64,000 nt of DNA. Source: Clostridiisalibacter paucivorans DSM 22131. GTDB taxonomy: Bacteria; Bacillota; Clostridia; Tissierellales; Clostridiisalibacteraceae. The stretch lies in NCBI RefSeq assembly GCF_000620125.1, contig NZ_KK211075.1:15240-79239 (forward strand), given 5' to 3'. The notes beneath the pieces were generated by a model that made no database searches, was not told where the DNA came from, and saw nothing but the letters and a program-made list of their open reading frames with translations. The position numbers and the translations under genes were made by a program. Positions 53,332-62,028 of the stretch are shown here, one piece after another; positions within the stretch are counted from its first letter, which is position 1, and the number at the start of each line of letters is the position of its first letter.

Positions 53332-53370
53332 TATATCCAGTAGTCGGTAGTATACCAACTACTGGATATA
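53332..53370. terminator. Shared terminator, hydF and pyridoxal kinase-like gene
   Basis: Outer arms of 13 bp (TATATCCAGTAGT and complement) and an inner GGTA/TACC stem between convergent genes, with TTTCATT on the plus side. Confidence 0.78.
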
Positions 53371-53372
53371 TT

Positions 53373-54248
53373 TCATTCCATCAACTCATAGCTATTGAGT
53401 ATAACTGGCATTTTCAAAGTATCTAATACCCTTTCCAATAGCACCCCTTCTCTTTTATTATAATTAAATCCATAACTGGCCCTAATAGCTGTCGTTATAA
53501 ATTGTACCGATTTATCTAAGGCTATAGGTAAACTATCACCTGTGAGCAAACTGCCTATCAATACACTGGTAAAGGTATCTCCTGTACCTGGAAAATTGGC
53601 AGGAATATATTTGCAACCTACCTTCCAAAACTTATTGTTAATCCTATCATATGCCATCACATCTGTGTTGCCCAATTCATATTCATCGGGAACACTGGTA
53701 ATAACCACTATGGAGGGTCCCATATCTGATAACTCCATAAGCCACTCCTTTACCTTACATTGGTCAATATTGTCCACTACAGGCCTGTCTAATAAGTAAG
53801 CAGCCTCTGTAAAATTAGGAGTAATTATATCTGCTTTTGTTATTAATCCCCTCATCTTTTGTACCATATCTTTATCCATAGTAGTATACAGTTCTCCCTT
53901 ATCTCCCATTACTGGATCTACCACTGTGATATTGGACTCATTACCAAAATCATCAATAAACTGTGAAATTATATCTATTTGTCTAGTTGAAGCTAAAAAC
54001 CCGCTATATATACAGTCAAAATCTATATTTTCCTTTTTCCAATGATTCATATAGTCTTCCATAGAATCAGTCAAATCTACAAATGTAAAATCCTCAAAAT
54101 CTCCAGTATGAGTAGACAAAACTGCTGTGGGAAACGGACATACCTGAATACCCATAAATGAAAGAACTGGAATTATTGATGTAAGAGCTGCCCTACCAAA
54201 GCCTGATAAATCGTGGATAGCAGCTACCCTTTTAACTGGATTATGCAT
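53373..54248 (-). CDS. Pyridoxal/pyridoxamine kinase (PdxY-like)
   Basis: About 291 residues of the ribokinase superfamily: IHDLSGFGRAALTSIIPVLS at the start, VVDPVMGDKGELY in the middle, TPNFTEAAYLL, and the catalytic anion-hole/base motif NFPGTGDTFTSVLIG near 220. It phosphorylates a B6 vitamer in the salvage pathway. ATG at 54248 follows AAGGGG with normal spacing; the ATG 9 bases upstream abuts the site. Confidence 0.87.
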   Translation of the reverse strand: MHNPVKRVAAIHDLSGFGRAALTSIIPVLSFMGIQVCPFPTAVLSTHTGDFEDFTFVDLTDSMEDYMNHWKKENIDFDCIYSGFLASTRQIDIISQFIDDFGNESNITVVDPVMGDKGELYTTMDKDMVQKMRGLITKADIITPNFTEAAYLLDRPVVDNIDQCKVKEWLMELSDMGPSIVVITSVPDEYELGNTDVMAYDRINNKFWKVGCKYIPANFPGTGDTFTSVLIGSLLTGDSLPIALDKSVQFITTAIRASYGFNYNKREGVLLERVLDTLKMPVILNSYELME

Positions 54249-54297
54249 TATTATCATCCCCTTATTTTGAACATAAAAATATTATAACATAAAAATA

Positions 54298-54327
54298 AGG
54301 TGACAAAGAAAATCTTCATTGTCACCT
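54298..54327 (-). terminator. Terminator of the VanZ-like gene
   Basis: AGGTGACAAAGAA and TTCATTGTCACCT pair with one mismatch around AATC; the minus-strand tail is TATTTTTA. The arm overlaps the last codons of the VanZ-like gene. Confidence 0.75.
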
Positions 54328-54792
54328 CATCAAAAGGGAATATAATCCTATTCCCACAAAGGCACCTATACTATCTATCAATACATCAACTGCTTGAGCA
54401 CCTCTACCTGGCACAAATAGCTGATGGATTTCATCTGAAATGGCATAAATGACACAAAATAAAAAAGAAAAAACAAATGCCCTATACCCTTTTACCCCAG
54501 TTGTTATAAATGCATTCATGGTCAATATACCCAAAATAAAATATACTGCACCATGGGCACACTTTCGTACTATATGGTCAAATTTTGAAACTACATCCTT
54601 GGTATTATCTGTTTCAATATCTAAAGATACAAGTCTCCCTACTGCCTTTATTATTACTTCTGTTACCCTTTTACTGAGATTACCAGATTCTGTTGCTGGT
54701 TGAGCCGATAAAGCAAAAATAAATAGCATCCAAAATACAACCATTGCCCATGAAAAAATCACCATCATTTTCTTATTTTTAAATACATCCAT
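54322..54792 (-). CDS. VanZ-like membrane protein
   Basis: 156 residues with four to five membrane segments and the VanZ-like signature: FALSAQPATES, KCAHGAVYFILGILTMNAF and SDEIHQLFVPGRGAQAVDVLIDS. VanZ confers low-level teicoplanin resistance in enterococci; most homologues have no proven role. ATG 54792 is used; a GTG 12 bases upstream overlaps the AAAGGG site. Confidence 0.83.
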   Translation of the reverse strand: MDVFKNKKMMVIFSWAMVVFWMLFIFALSAQPATESGNLSKRVTEVIIKAVGRLVSLDIETDNTKDVVSKFDHIVRKCAHGAVYFILGILTMNAFITTGVKGYRAFVFSFLFCVIYAISDEIHQLFVPGRGAQAVDVLIDSIGAFVGIGLYSLLMR

Positions 54793-54839
54793 TACATCAT
54801 ACACCCTTTAACACCCGAAAATATTTACTAAGGTTTTAC

Positions 54840-57011
54840 TTATTCAAAAAATCTAAGATATTTTGTTGAAGATTGATACCTCTTTATAATTAAAATAGGT
54901 TTCTTAGAATGGGATGCCACCCTTTGAGGTAATGTGGATAGAAAATTACGCTTAAACCTCTTACTGGAATCTCCCACAATAGTCAAGTCGCTGTCATTTG
55001 TTGCTTCAAGGATAGCATCTGTTGGAGAATACTTTTCTAAAAGCTCATATTGTACATCTATATTTTCCTCCATTTCAGCAATTTCTTTTAATTCTTCCAA
55101 TGCATATTTCTTTTCTTCTTCACTTGTATCTGGATTTATAACCCTCAAGACCTTTAATGTTGCACCAGTATTTAAAGCCAATCTTTTACCTAGAAACAAA
55201 CCATATCTAGAGTTGTGTTTACCATCATATGCAACCAATATTTTTTTAGGATCTTTAGTAAAATGTCCCTTAAGTACTGCTATATGAGTCTTAGCATTGG
55301 TCAATATTTTATGGGTTATTCCCCCTATTGCATATTGTAATCTATTTCCTCTTTGCCATCCCATGATGATTAGATTGGCCTTCTCTTTTTCACTCTGTTC
55401 CATTATAGCATTAGAGACATCATGGTCAAAGGTAATGACATATTTTTGCCTATGACTGGTCACTTCTGTCCATTCACTAAATACCTTTTCTAATATCTTA
55501 CAATCCTTACTTTTTGAATCATGATAACACTCTCTAGCAGCATTTAATGCCGTCTGCTCTGGTACTTTAACAACATTTAATCCAATAATCATATCTCCTA
55601 GCCTATCAGCAAGATACAATAAATCTTCTTCATTGTCAGGGTTTGATATGGGTACCAATATCCTTTTCTCTTCTGAGTGAATATCTATAGGTACCTCTCC
55701 TTCTCCTAAATAAGATTGAATACTATAATTAAATTCAATCTTATCCCTGCCAGTAAAAACATATAGAAATATCCCTATAATAATAACCACTAGAGCAAAC
55801 ACCATAGAAAATACACCTAATGAAGGTAATAATAAAAGACTACCAACTATACCTATTATCTGAGTAAATGGATAGAAAGGATCTTTAAAACTAGGAGCAT
55901 AATCTGGATTTTTGCTCTTCCTATATATCAATACTGAAAAATTAACTAAGACAAAAACCATTACATTAAAAGTAGACCCTAACTTAGCTAATTGCTCTAC
56001 ATCAAATAATATCAATAACCCCAACATAGTAACTCCTGTCACAAGTATGGCACGATAAGGTGTTTGGAATTTCTTATGTATCTCTACTAGAGAACGGGGT
56101 AATAAATTGTCCCTAGCCATTGCAAAGGGAAACCTAGATGATGATAAAATAGCAGCATTGGCAGTAGATACTGTAGCAAAAAAACCTGCTATTGTAATTA
56201 TAATACGACCTGGTGTACCTGCCATTATAGTTGCTGCATAGACAAGAGGTGTATTAGTATTCAATAGACTTTCCAACGACACCATACCATTTACAGTAAT
56301 AATTATTCCTCCATATATAAGTATAACCAATATTACTGAACCTAAAAAAGCTCTAGGGATATTTTTAGACGGGTCTTTTACTTCCTCAGAGATAGCTGCA
56401 AGTTTTACTATACCTAAATATGAGATAAAAATAATCCCAGTTGTTTCAAAAACTGAAGATACACCATAGGGCATAAAGGGTTTTAATAATTTTTTATCTA
56501 TCATAGCACTTCCTCTAATGGTAAATACCAATAAAATTAAAATCAATCCCACTACTATTATATTTTGGAGACTACCACTACTTTTTGCTCCCCTATAGTT
56601 AATCAATAAAAGGATTATTCCTACACCGAAAGCCGCTATAACAATGGGCATTGAAAAAAATACATTTAAATATTCTGCGAGCCCAACTAAAGCAAATGAG
56701 CCTTTAAATACCAAAGATAACCATGCGCCCAATCCAATAATGGTACCAAACATAGGCCCCAATGCCCTACTAATAAAATAATAACTTCCTCCCGCTTGGG
56801 GCATTCCTGTGGCAAGCTCCACAACACTAAATGTTGTAGCTAGAGTAATGAGTCCTCCTATTATAAAGGAAAGTACAGCTGCTGGCCCAGCAGTAGATAT
56901 AGCTATACTGGGTAAAACAAATATTCCTGCTCCAATCATGGTTCCAGTTCCTATGGCAAAAACGGGAAAGAAACCTAAACTTCTTCCTAATCTCTGTTGC
57001 GTTTTATTCAT
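54840..57011 (-). CDS. APC-family amino acid permease fused to two USP domains
   Basis: 723 residues. The N-terminal APC permease (about 1-440) has twelve hydrophobic segments, with FAIGTGTMIGAGIFVLPS near residue 15 and QAGGSYYFISRALGP. Two universal-stress-protein folds follow at the cytosolic C-terminus (about 460-590, with IMGWQRGNRLQYAIGG, and about 595-715, with TIVGDSSKR). USP fusion suggests regulation of transport by nucleotide binding. The ATG at 57011 follows GGAAGTG. Confidence 0.87.
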   Translation of the reverse strand: MNKTQQRLGRSLGFFPVFAIGTGTMIGAGIFVLPSIAISTAGPAAVLSFIIGGLITLATTFSVVELATGMPQAGGSYYFISRALGPMFGTIIGLGAWLSLVFKGSFALVGLAEYLNVFFSMPIVIAAFGVGIILLLINYRGAKSSGSLQNIIVVGLILILLVFTIRGSAMIDKKLLKPFMPYGVSSVFETTGIIFISYLGIVKLAAISEEVKDPSKNIPRAFLGSVILVILIYGGIIITVNGMVSLESLLNTNTPLVYAATIMAGTPGRIIITIAGFFATVSTANAAILSSSRFPFAMARDNLLPRSLVEIHKKFQTPYRAILVTGVTMLGLLILFDVEQLAKLGSTFNVMVFVLVNFSVLIYRKSKNPDYAPSFKDPFYPFTQIIGIVGSLLLLPSLGVFSMVFALVVIIIGIFLYVFTGRDKIEFNYSIQSYLGEGEVPIDIHSEEKRILVPISNPDNEEDLLYLADRLGDMIIGLNVVKVPEQTALNAARECYHDSKSKDCKILEKVFSEWTEVTSHRQKYVITFDHDVSNAIMEQSEKEKANLIIMGWQRGNRLQYAIGGITHKILTNAKTHIAVLKGHFTKDPKKILVAYDGKHNSRYGLFLGKRLALNTGATLKVLRVINPDTSEEEKKYALEELKEIAEMEENIDVQYELLEKYSPTDAILEATNDSDLTIVGDSSKRFKRNFLSTLPQRVASHSKKPILIIKRYQSSTKYLRFFE

Positions 57012-57114
57012 TAATATAATCACTTCCTTTCCATTCAAATCTGTTTTAATAAAACTTTTATTAATTTTATAATTATAATATACCTACTGATATAATATTG
57101 AAACAAAAAATTTT

Positions 57115-57144
57115 AAAGGGTACGATATTAATACCGTACCCTTT
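57115..57144 (-). terminator. Terminator of the CapD-like gene
   Basis: AAAGGGTACG pairs with CGTACCCTTT; the minus-strand tail is AAAATTTTTTG. Confidence 0.82.
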
Positions 57145-57169
57145 ACACTTTAAATCTATCCTATAAATG

Positions 57170-59065
57170 CTAAATTTCCTTACTTGCTGACACTTCATCA
57201 TTTAAAATATTTTTGCAAAATACATCATTTACCTCAAAATTATTTTTATATGTGGGAACCATCTGAGCTATATAAGATTTTAATTCATTTTCATCGGAAT
57301 TGTCCACTATTTCCTTTAAGTTTTCCATCGCATTAATCATAAGCCTATAATCTGTAAATGTGGGTTTTCCTATAAATATTTTTTTATGCTCTGTAGATTC
57401 TATCCCTTCCTCGTCCAATAATAATTCCTCAAACAATTTTTCACCAGGTCTCAAACCCACAATCTCTATGGGAATATCCACTTCAGGTTCAAACCCTGAC
57501 AGTCTTATTAAATCTCTAGCTAAATCTATAATCTTTACAGGCTCACCCATATCAAGTACAAATACCTCTCCACCCTTGGCCATGGCACCAGCCTGTATAA
57601 CCAGCTGAGATGCCTCTGGTATAGTCATAAAATACCTTATAACTTCTTCATGGGTTACAGTAACAGGCCCTCCATTGGCAATCTGTCTCTTAAACAGTGG
57701 GATAACACTACCATTACTACCCAATACATTGCCAAATCTCACAGCAACAAATTCTGTATCACTTACCTTATCCATGGATTGTATTATCATCTCACATATC
57801 CTCTTACTTGCCCCCATTATATTTGTAGGATTAACAGCCTTATCTGTGGAGATCATCACAAATTTCTTTACTCCATACCTATCTGCTGATTGAGCAAGAT
57901 TAAGGGTACCAAAGACATTGTTTTTAATAGCCTCTTTGGGATTGTCTTCCATTAAAGGCACATGTTTATGGGCTGCCGCATTAAATATAACATCAGGTCT
58001 TATATCCTTGATTATTTGGTCTATCCTCTTCTTATCCCTTATTGAACCAATTATTGTCTTTAGGGTAAGTCCATCACCATATATGGATTTAAGTTCATTC
58101 TGTATATCATATGCATTATTCTCATATATATCCAATATGGCCAATTCTGAAGGATTGAACTTGGCAATCTGTCTACACAACTCCGAACCTATGGAACCAC
58201 CACCACCAGTTACCATTACCTTTTTTCCCTTAAGATAACCGCTGATACTGTCGATATCTAGACTTATTTGTTCCCTACCCAATAAATCTTCTATCTGAAC
58301 TTCCCTAATTTCCTTTATACTTACCTTTCCATCTATTAATTCATACATACCTGGAAGTATCTTAAGCTTCGCCTTGGTCCTCTTACATTCCTCTACAATT
58401 TCTCTCAAATCCTTCTTACTTCCTGAAGGAATAGCTATAATGATTTCATCAACCTTTTTTCTATGCACAACTCCCATTATGTCATAACGTTGTCCCATTA
58501 TAGGTACTCCATTTATCCTCTGTCCTTCCTTTGAAGGATTGTCATCTATTATGGCTACAGGTTTACTATTTAGCTCCTTATGGTTTTTGAGTTCCTTTAT
58601 AACCATTGCCCCTGCATCTCCACCACCTATTATCATAACCCTTTTTTCTATTCCCTTGGGTTTAATATCGCTATCCTTTAATCTTCTCAATGCCCTATAA
58701 CTAAACCTAATTCCTCCTATAAATATCACATCAAACATACCAGCAAGTATATATATACTTCTGGGAAAATGGGATTGATTTATAAACAAATAGCTTAATG
58801 CACCAGCATTGGCCACCATACCAGCCACAACTATCTGTATCATCTCTTCTACACTGGCATATTTCCATAGACTTTCATAAAGTTTAAAATAATAGAACAC
58901 TAAAAGTTTAATAACTGTAAGGGCTATAAAGTTGTCCATATATACTTGTAGATACCCTTGTTCAATCTTTCCTTCAAATCTTAAAAAAAGTGATACATAG
59001 TAGGACAAATTTACTGCTAGTATATCAATCATTATTAGATATATAGTCCTAATTTTCTTCTGCAT
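57170..59065 (-). CDS. Membrane NDP-sugar 4,6-dehydratase/epimerase (CapD/PglF type)
   Basis: 631 residues: four N-terminal membrane helices, a first Rossmann domain (IGGGDAGAMVIKEL near 145), and an extended SDR catalytic domain (VTGGGGSIGSELCRQI near 285). The active-site region is MISTDKAVNPTNIMGASKR, with Met in place of the usual Tyr of YxxxK as in PglF-type 4,6-dehydratases. It makes UDP-keto-deoxy-HexNAc for surface glycans. The upstream galU-like gene supplies UDP-sugars. It lies downstream of galU on the same strand with a terminator between them. Confidence 0.87.
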   Translation of the reverse strand: MQKKIRTIYLIMIDILAVNLSYYVSLFLRFEGKIEQGYLQVYMDNFIALTVIKLLVFYYFKLYESLWKYASVEEMIQIVVAGMVANAGALSYLFINQSHFPRSIYILAGMFDVIFIGGIRFSYRALRRLKDSDIKPKGIEKRVMIIGGGDAGAMVIKELKNHKELNSKPVAIIDDNPSKEGQRINGVPIMGQRYDIMGVVHRKKVDEIIIAIPSGSKKDLREIVEECKRTKAKLKILPGMYELIDGKVSIKEIREVQIEDLLGREQISLDIDSISGYLKGKKVMVTGGGGSIGSELCRQIAKFNPSELAILDIYENNAYDIQNELKSIYGDGLTLKTIIGSIRDKKRIDQIIKDIRPDVIFNAAAHKHVPLMEDNPKEAIKNNVFGTLNLAQSADRYGVKKFVMISTDKAVNPTNIMGASKRICEMIIQSMDKVSDTEFVAVRFGNVLGSNGSVIPLFKRQIANGGPVTVTHEEVIRYFMTIPEASQLVIQAGAMAKGGEVFVLDMGEPVKIIDLARDLIRLSGFEPEVDIPIEIVGLRPGEKLFEELLLDEEGIESTEHKKIFIGKPTFTDYRLMINAMENLKEIVDNSDENELKSYIAQMVPTYKNNFEVNDVFCKNILNDEVSASKEI

Positions 59066-59153
59066 AAAATCTTCCCCTTTTACTTCTTGCTTAAGTACTA
59101 ACTAAAGTATATTTCAATCCTTCTCTTTTTTCAATGGAAAATATAATAAAAAA

Positions 59154-59186
59154 ATACAGTGGAAAGATTAATCACTGCCACTGTAT
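59154..59186 (-). terminator. Terminator of galU
   Basis: ATACAGTGG pairs with CCACTGTAT; the minus-strand tail is TTTTTTTATTATATTTT. Confidence 0.85.
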
Positions 59187-59210
59187 ATCGAAATCTCAAT
59201 AGCTTCTATA

Positions 59211-59230
59211 ATAACTAAGAACTACTAACT
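59211..59230. repeat. Heptad-phased element forming the galU 3' end
   Basis: The minus-strand reading GTTAGTA-GTTCTTA-GTTATTA spans the last codons (VVSSS) and the stop codon of galU. It is the same seven-base-phased motif found in non-coding terminators of this window. Confidence 0.6.
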
Positions 59231-60105
59231 ACAGAGCCATAATTATCAACTATGTCCCTAATATAGTCCAAAAACTCGTCCTTTAAATCATCTCTTCTCA
59301 GTGCATATTCTACAGTCGCCTGAAGAAATCCCAATTTATCCCCTACATCATATCTTCTTCCTTCAAAATTGTAGGCATACATAGCTTCTCTTTTAGCTAA
59401 TTCCTTCAATGCATCGGTTAATTGGATCTCCCCGCCTTTTCCAGGCTTAGTATGTTCTAATATTTCAAATATAGGTGGATTTATAATATATCTTCCCAAT
59501 ACAGCTATATTTGAAGGTGATTCTTCTACAGTAGGTTTTTCCACCATGCCCTTTACTTTATATACCCTATTTTCTATATATTTTCCATCTACTATACCAT
59601 ATTTACACACATCTTCTTTATCTACTTCCTGTACTCCTAAAATAGATGTCTTGTATTCATTGTATACCTCTATCATTTGTTTTAAACAAGGTTTTTCTGC
59701 ATATACTATATCGTCTCCCAATAATACTGCAAAGGGCTCGTTTCCTATAAAAGACTTGGCACAATATATGGCATGACCTAGCCCCTTAGGTTCTTTTTGA
59801 CGAATATAGTGGATATTCACTAAATCAGATATCTTTCTAACTTCTTCAAGCAGATCCATCTTGCCTTTCTTCTCTAATTCCAGTTCCAGCTCTACAGATT
59901 TGTCAAAATGATTTTCTATAGATGTTTTATTCCTTCCAGTAATAATCAGTATCTCTTCTATACCTGAATTTACAGCCTCTTCAATAATATATTGCAAAGT
60001 GGGCTTATCCACTATAGGTAACATTTCCTTTGGTTGTGCCTTAGTAGCTGGTAAAAATCTAGTACCTAAACCTGCAGCAGGTATTATCGCCTTTCTTACA
60101 ATCAC
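59215..60105 (-). CDS. galU: UTP-glucose-1-phosphate uridylyltransferase
   Basis: 296 residues with the nucleotidyltransferase signature PAAGLGTRFLPATKAQPKEM (8-27) and VDKPTLQYIIEEAV. Further GalU blocks are VLLGDDIVYAEKP and the lysine motif MVEKP. It makes UDP-glucose for surface polysaccharides. GGGGGAC precedes the ATG. The final residues VVSSS are encoded by an intergenic-type repeat, so the native C-terminus may once have been different. Confidence 0.93.
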   Translation of the reverse strand: MIVRKAIIPAAGLGTRFLPATKAQPKEMLPIVDKPTLQYIIEEAVNSGIEEILIITGRNKTSIENHFDKSVELELELEKKGKMDLLEEVRKISDLVNIHYIRQKEPKGLGHAIYCAKSFIGNEPFAVLLGDDIVYAEKPCLKQMIEVYNEYKTSILGVQEVDKEDVCKYGIVDGKYIENRVYKVKGMVEKPTVEESPSNIAVLGRYIINPPIFEILEHTKPGKGGEIQLTDALKELAKREAMYAYNFEGRRYDVGDKLGFLQATVEYALRRDDLKDEFLDYIRDIVDNYGSVVSSS

Positions 60106-60180
60106 TTTGAGTCCCCCTTTAGCTATTTTTAATCATATATATTATTCTACTATATTAGTCAATTTTAGACAAAAACATTT

Positions 60181-61716
60181 CTACATAGTCTTAAATAGTT
60201 TTAATACTTCATTGGCTTCAATTTCATCCAATGTTTCCATTTTATCCATATATTCCAATGCTCCAAATCTTACACCTATATTTTTATTTGAATAATTTTT
60301 AATTTTTTTAATTAAATTTGTTACCTTGGCAGTTCCAATTTTCCAATCCAGCACTGATAGTATCTTTAAATTAAATAATTCTAAATATATATCCTGCAAT
60401 TGACACCAATCATCATTAGAAGTTATATTTTCACATATTAACTGAATTATTTTATCTGTGACCTTATTTATTGCTTCTATGCTATTATCATCTAAAAAAT
60501 GTATAGATTTTATCTCAGTGAAACTGTGTGCTATCTGTATAATTAATAGCTGTGCTATATTATTTGCCAATGTTTCTTCAAATGAGGCATACAGTTTTAA
60601 AAAGCTATCATTGTTCTTAAATCTATCTCCAATAAATTTTATAAAAGTTTCAAAATCCTCTGCATTATTTCCAAGCTCTATTTCAAACAATATTGTAAAA
60701 AATACATTACACTGGAAATCACTGTTGATCAAATTTAATATTGTACTTCCCATAATTTTGGAAAATTCATCATCTAATAGTACATCTCTCTCAAATTGTA
60801 TTTCTCTATTAAAGTTAATGTCATTATTACCAATTTCTTTTAATCTAGCTAATGTTTTTAGCAAAGTTTTATTGTAGTCCTCTAGATTTTCAGCATTATT
60901 AGTTCTAAATATATACCGCATTATAGTGTCACAAGATTTTCTAAAGTCTATGGTGAACCCAATACTATCTTTAATTTTAACAGAAAAAATTTCATATATT
61001 ATTTTTGATAACAATTTTTCTAATTGATCTATTCTAGCTGCTGTATCAACAGTGTTTAATTTATTAAACTGATTATATATTAATAGAAGCTGATTATCTA
61101 TCATAGTAAGATTTTTCTTAATTGAACCCATTATATCTTTAAAAAAACCATCCCATACCATATAATTGTTGTTTTTATATATTACTTTATGCTCTATTTC
61201 TCCCCAAAATATATTAACAAGGGATTTAATCTGGAGTTCAAAGTTAAAAGTTTTATTGTTATATTTATATAATCCATCTATCCTATATATTTCAAATCCA
61301 TTTTTTTGTTGTTGGGGTTGAGTACTAGTTAATTCCAAGCTGATTTTTTCATTTAAAGGATTACAATAATAACCATCAGAAAGCTTTTTATTAAAATGCT
61401 TCTTCAATACTTCATATATTTTTCTCTCATCTTCAATAAATCTACATTCAATCCTAACCCCTATTAAATCAGAAAGATTTAACAATAGTTCTTCTGGTGA
61501 TTCATATTTTTGATAATAGTTATTTCTAAGTATTTTTTCTTTTAGACTCAAAGGAGATTTAACTCTTGAATTTATATTTAAAACTTCTTCACTATTTGAT
61601 TTTAGTATCTCTTTAAAATATTCTTCTATTTCATTATAAACCACATTTATTTCACTTTCTAAACTATCTAAATACTCCATCACCTCTTCTATAAAATCAA
61701 ACAATTGTAACTGCAT
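60181..61716 (-). CDS. RelA/SpoT synthetase-domain protein with large C-terminal region
   Basis: 511 residues. The (p)ppGpp-synthetase-like domain is in the first 200 residues: RVKSPLSLKEKIL (51-63), LSDLIGVRIECRF (81-93) and FELQIKSLVNIFWGEIEHKV (159-178), which keeps E-x-Q, W and H. There is no HD hydrolase, TGS or ACT domain. The remaining 300 residues are helical and unlike housekeeping Rel or short SAS enzymes. Start is ATG after AGGAGG. Possible roles are a specialised alarmone synthetase or a toxin-like nucleotide pyrophosphokinase (inference). No antitoxin-like small ORF is next to it. Confidence 0.75.
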   Translation of the reverse strand: MQLQLFDFIEEVMEYLDSLESEINVVYNEIEEYFKEILKSNSEEVLNINSRVKSPLSLKEKILRNNYYQKYESPEELLLNLSDLIGVRIECRFIEDERKIYEVLKKHFNKKLSDGYYCNPLNEKISLELTSTQPQQQKNGFEIYRIDGLYKYNNKTFNFELQIKSLVNIFWGEIEHKVIYKNNNYMVWDGFFKDIMGSIKKNLTMIDNQLLLIYNQFNKLNTVDTAARIDQLEKLLSKIIYEIFSVKIKDSIGFTIDFRKSCDTIMRYIFRTNNAENLEDYNKTLLKTLARLKEIGNNDINFNREIQFERDVLLDDEFSKIMGSTILNLINSDFQCNVFFTILFEIELGNNAEDFETFIKFIGDRFKNNDSFLKLYASFEETLANNIAQLLIIQIAHSFTEIKSIHFLDDNSIEAINKVTDKIIQLICENITSNDDWCQLQDIYLELFNLKILSVLDWKIGTAKVTNLIKKIKNYSNKNIGVRFGALEYMDKMETLDEIEANEVLKLFKTM

Positions 61717-62028
61717 ATTTTTTCCTCCTACTATAATATATAATTGGTTGTAACTTGATTGACTTTGATACTATTAATTTTTATGACTTATATAGATAGT
61801 TTACATTACAATGCTTACAAAATCAAAATACCTGATTACACCTATATGAAAATTTCATATATATATAGTTTTCAAAAAAATTCCTCTCTTGATATTGATT
61901 TGTATGCTTATATCATAACATATGGTAAAACACTGATTTTACACTAATTTACTAAAGGGAATATATAAATATTGGAGAATCTATATATTAAATAATATAA
62001 GATAAGGTTATAAAGAAAGGGGATAAAA
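61717..62028. other. Divergent intergenic region with a palindrome
   Basis: 312 bases between the RelA/SpoT-domain gene and a sigma-54 activator gene. It holds a perfect dyad TATATGAAA-A-TTTCATATA at 61844-61862. No convincing ORF, RNA or promoter hexamer pair was resolved; a 62-codon ORF at 61759 has no ribosome site. Confidence 0.4.

Noticed and set aside
57650-57889. 79-codon plus-strand ORF
   Set aside because: It is a shadow of the CapD-like gene on the other strand with no start signals.
61759-61947. 62-codon ORF in the intergenic gap
   Set aside because: No ribosome site, low-complexity composition, and it spans a palindrome; no family resemblance.
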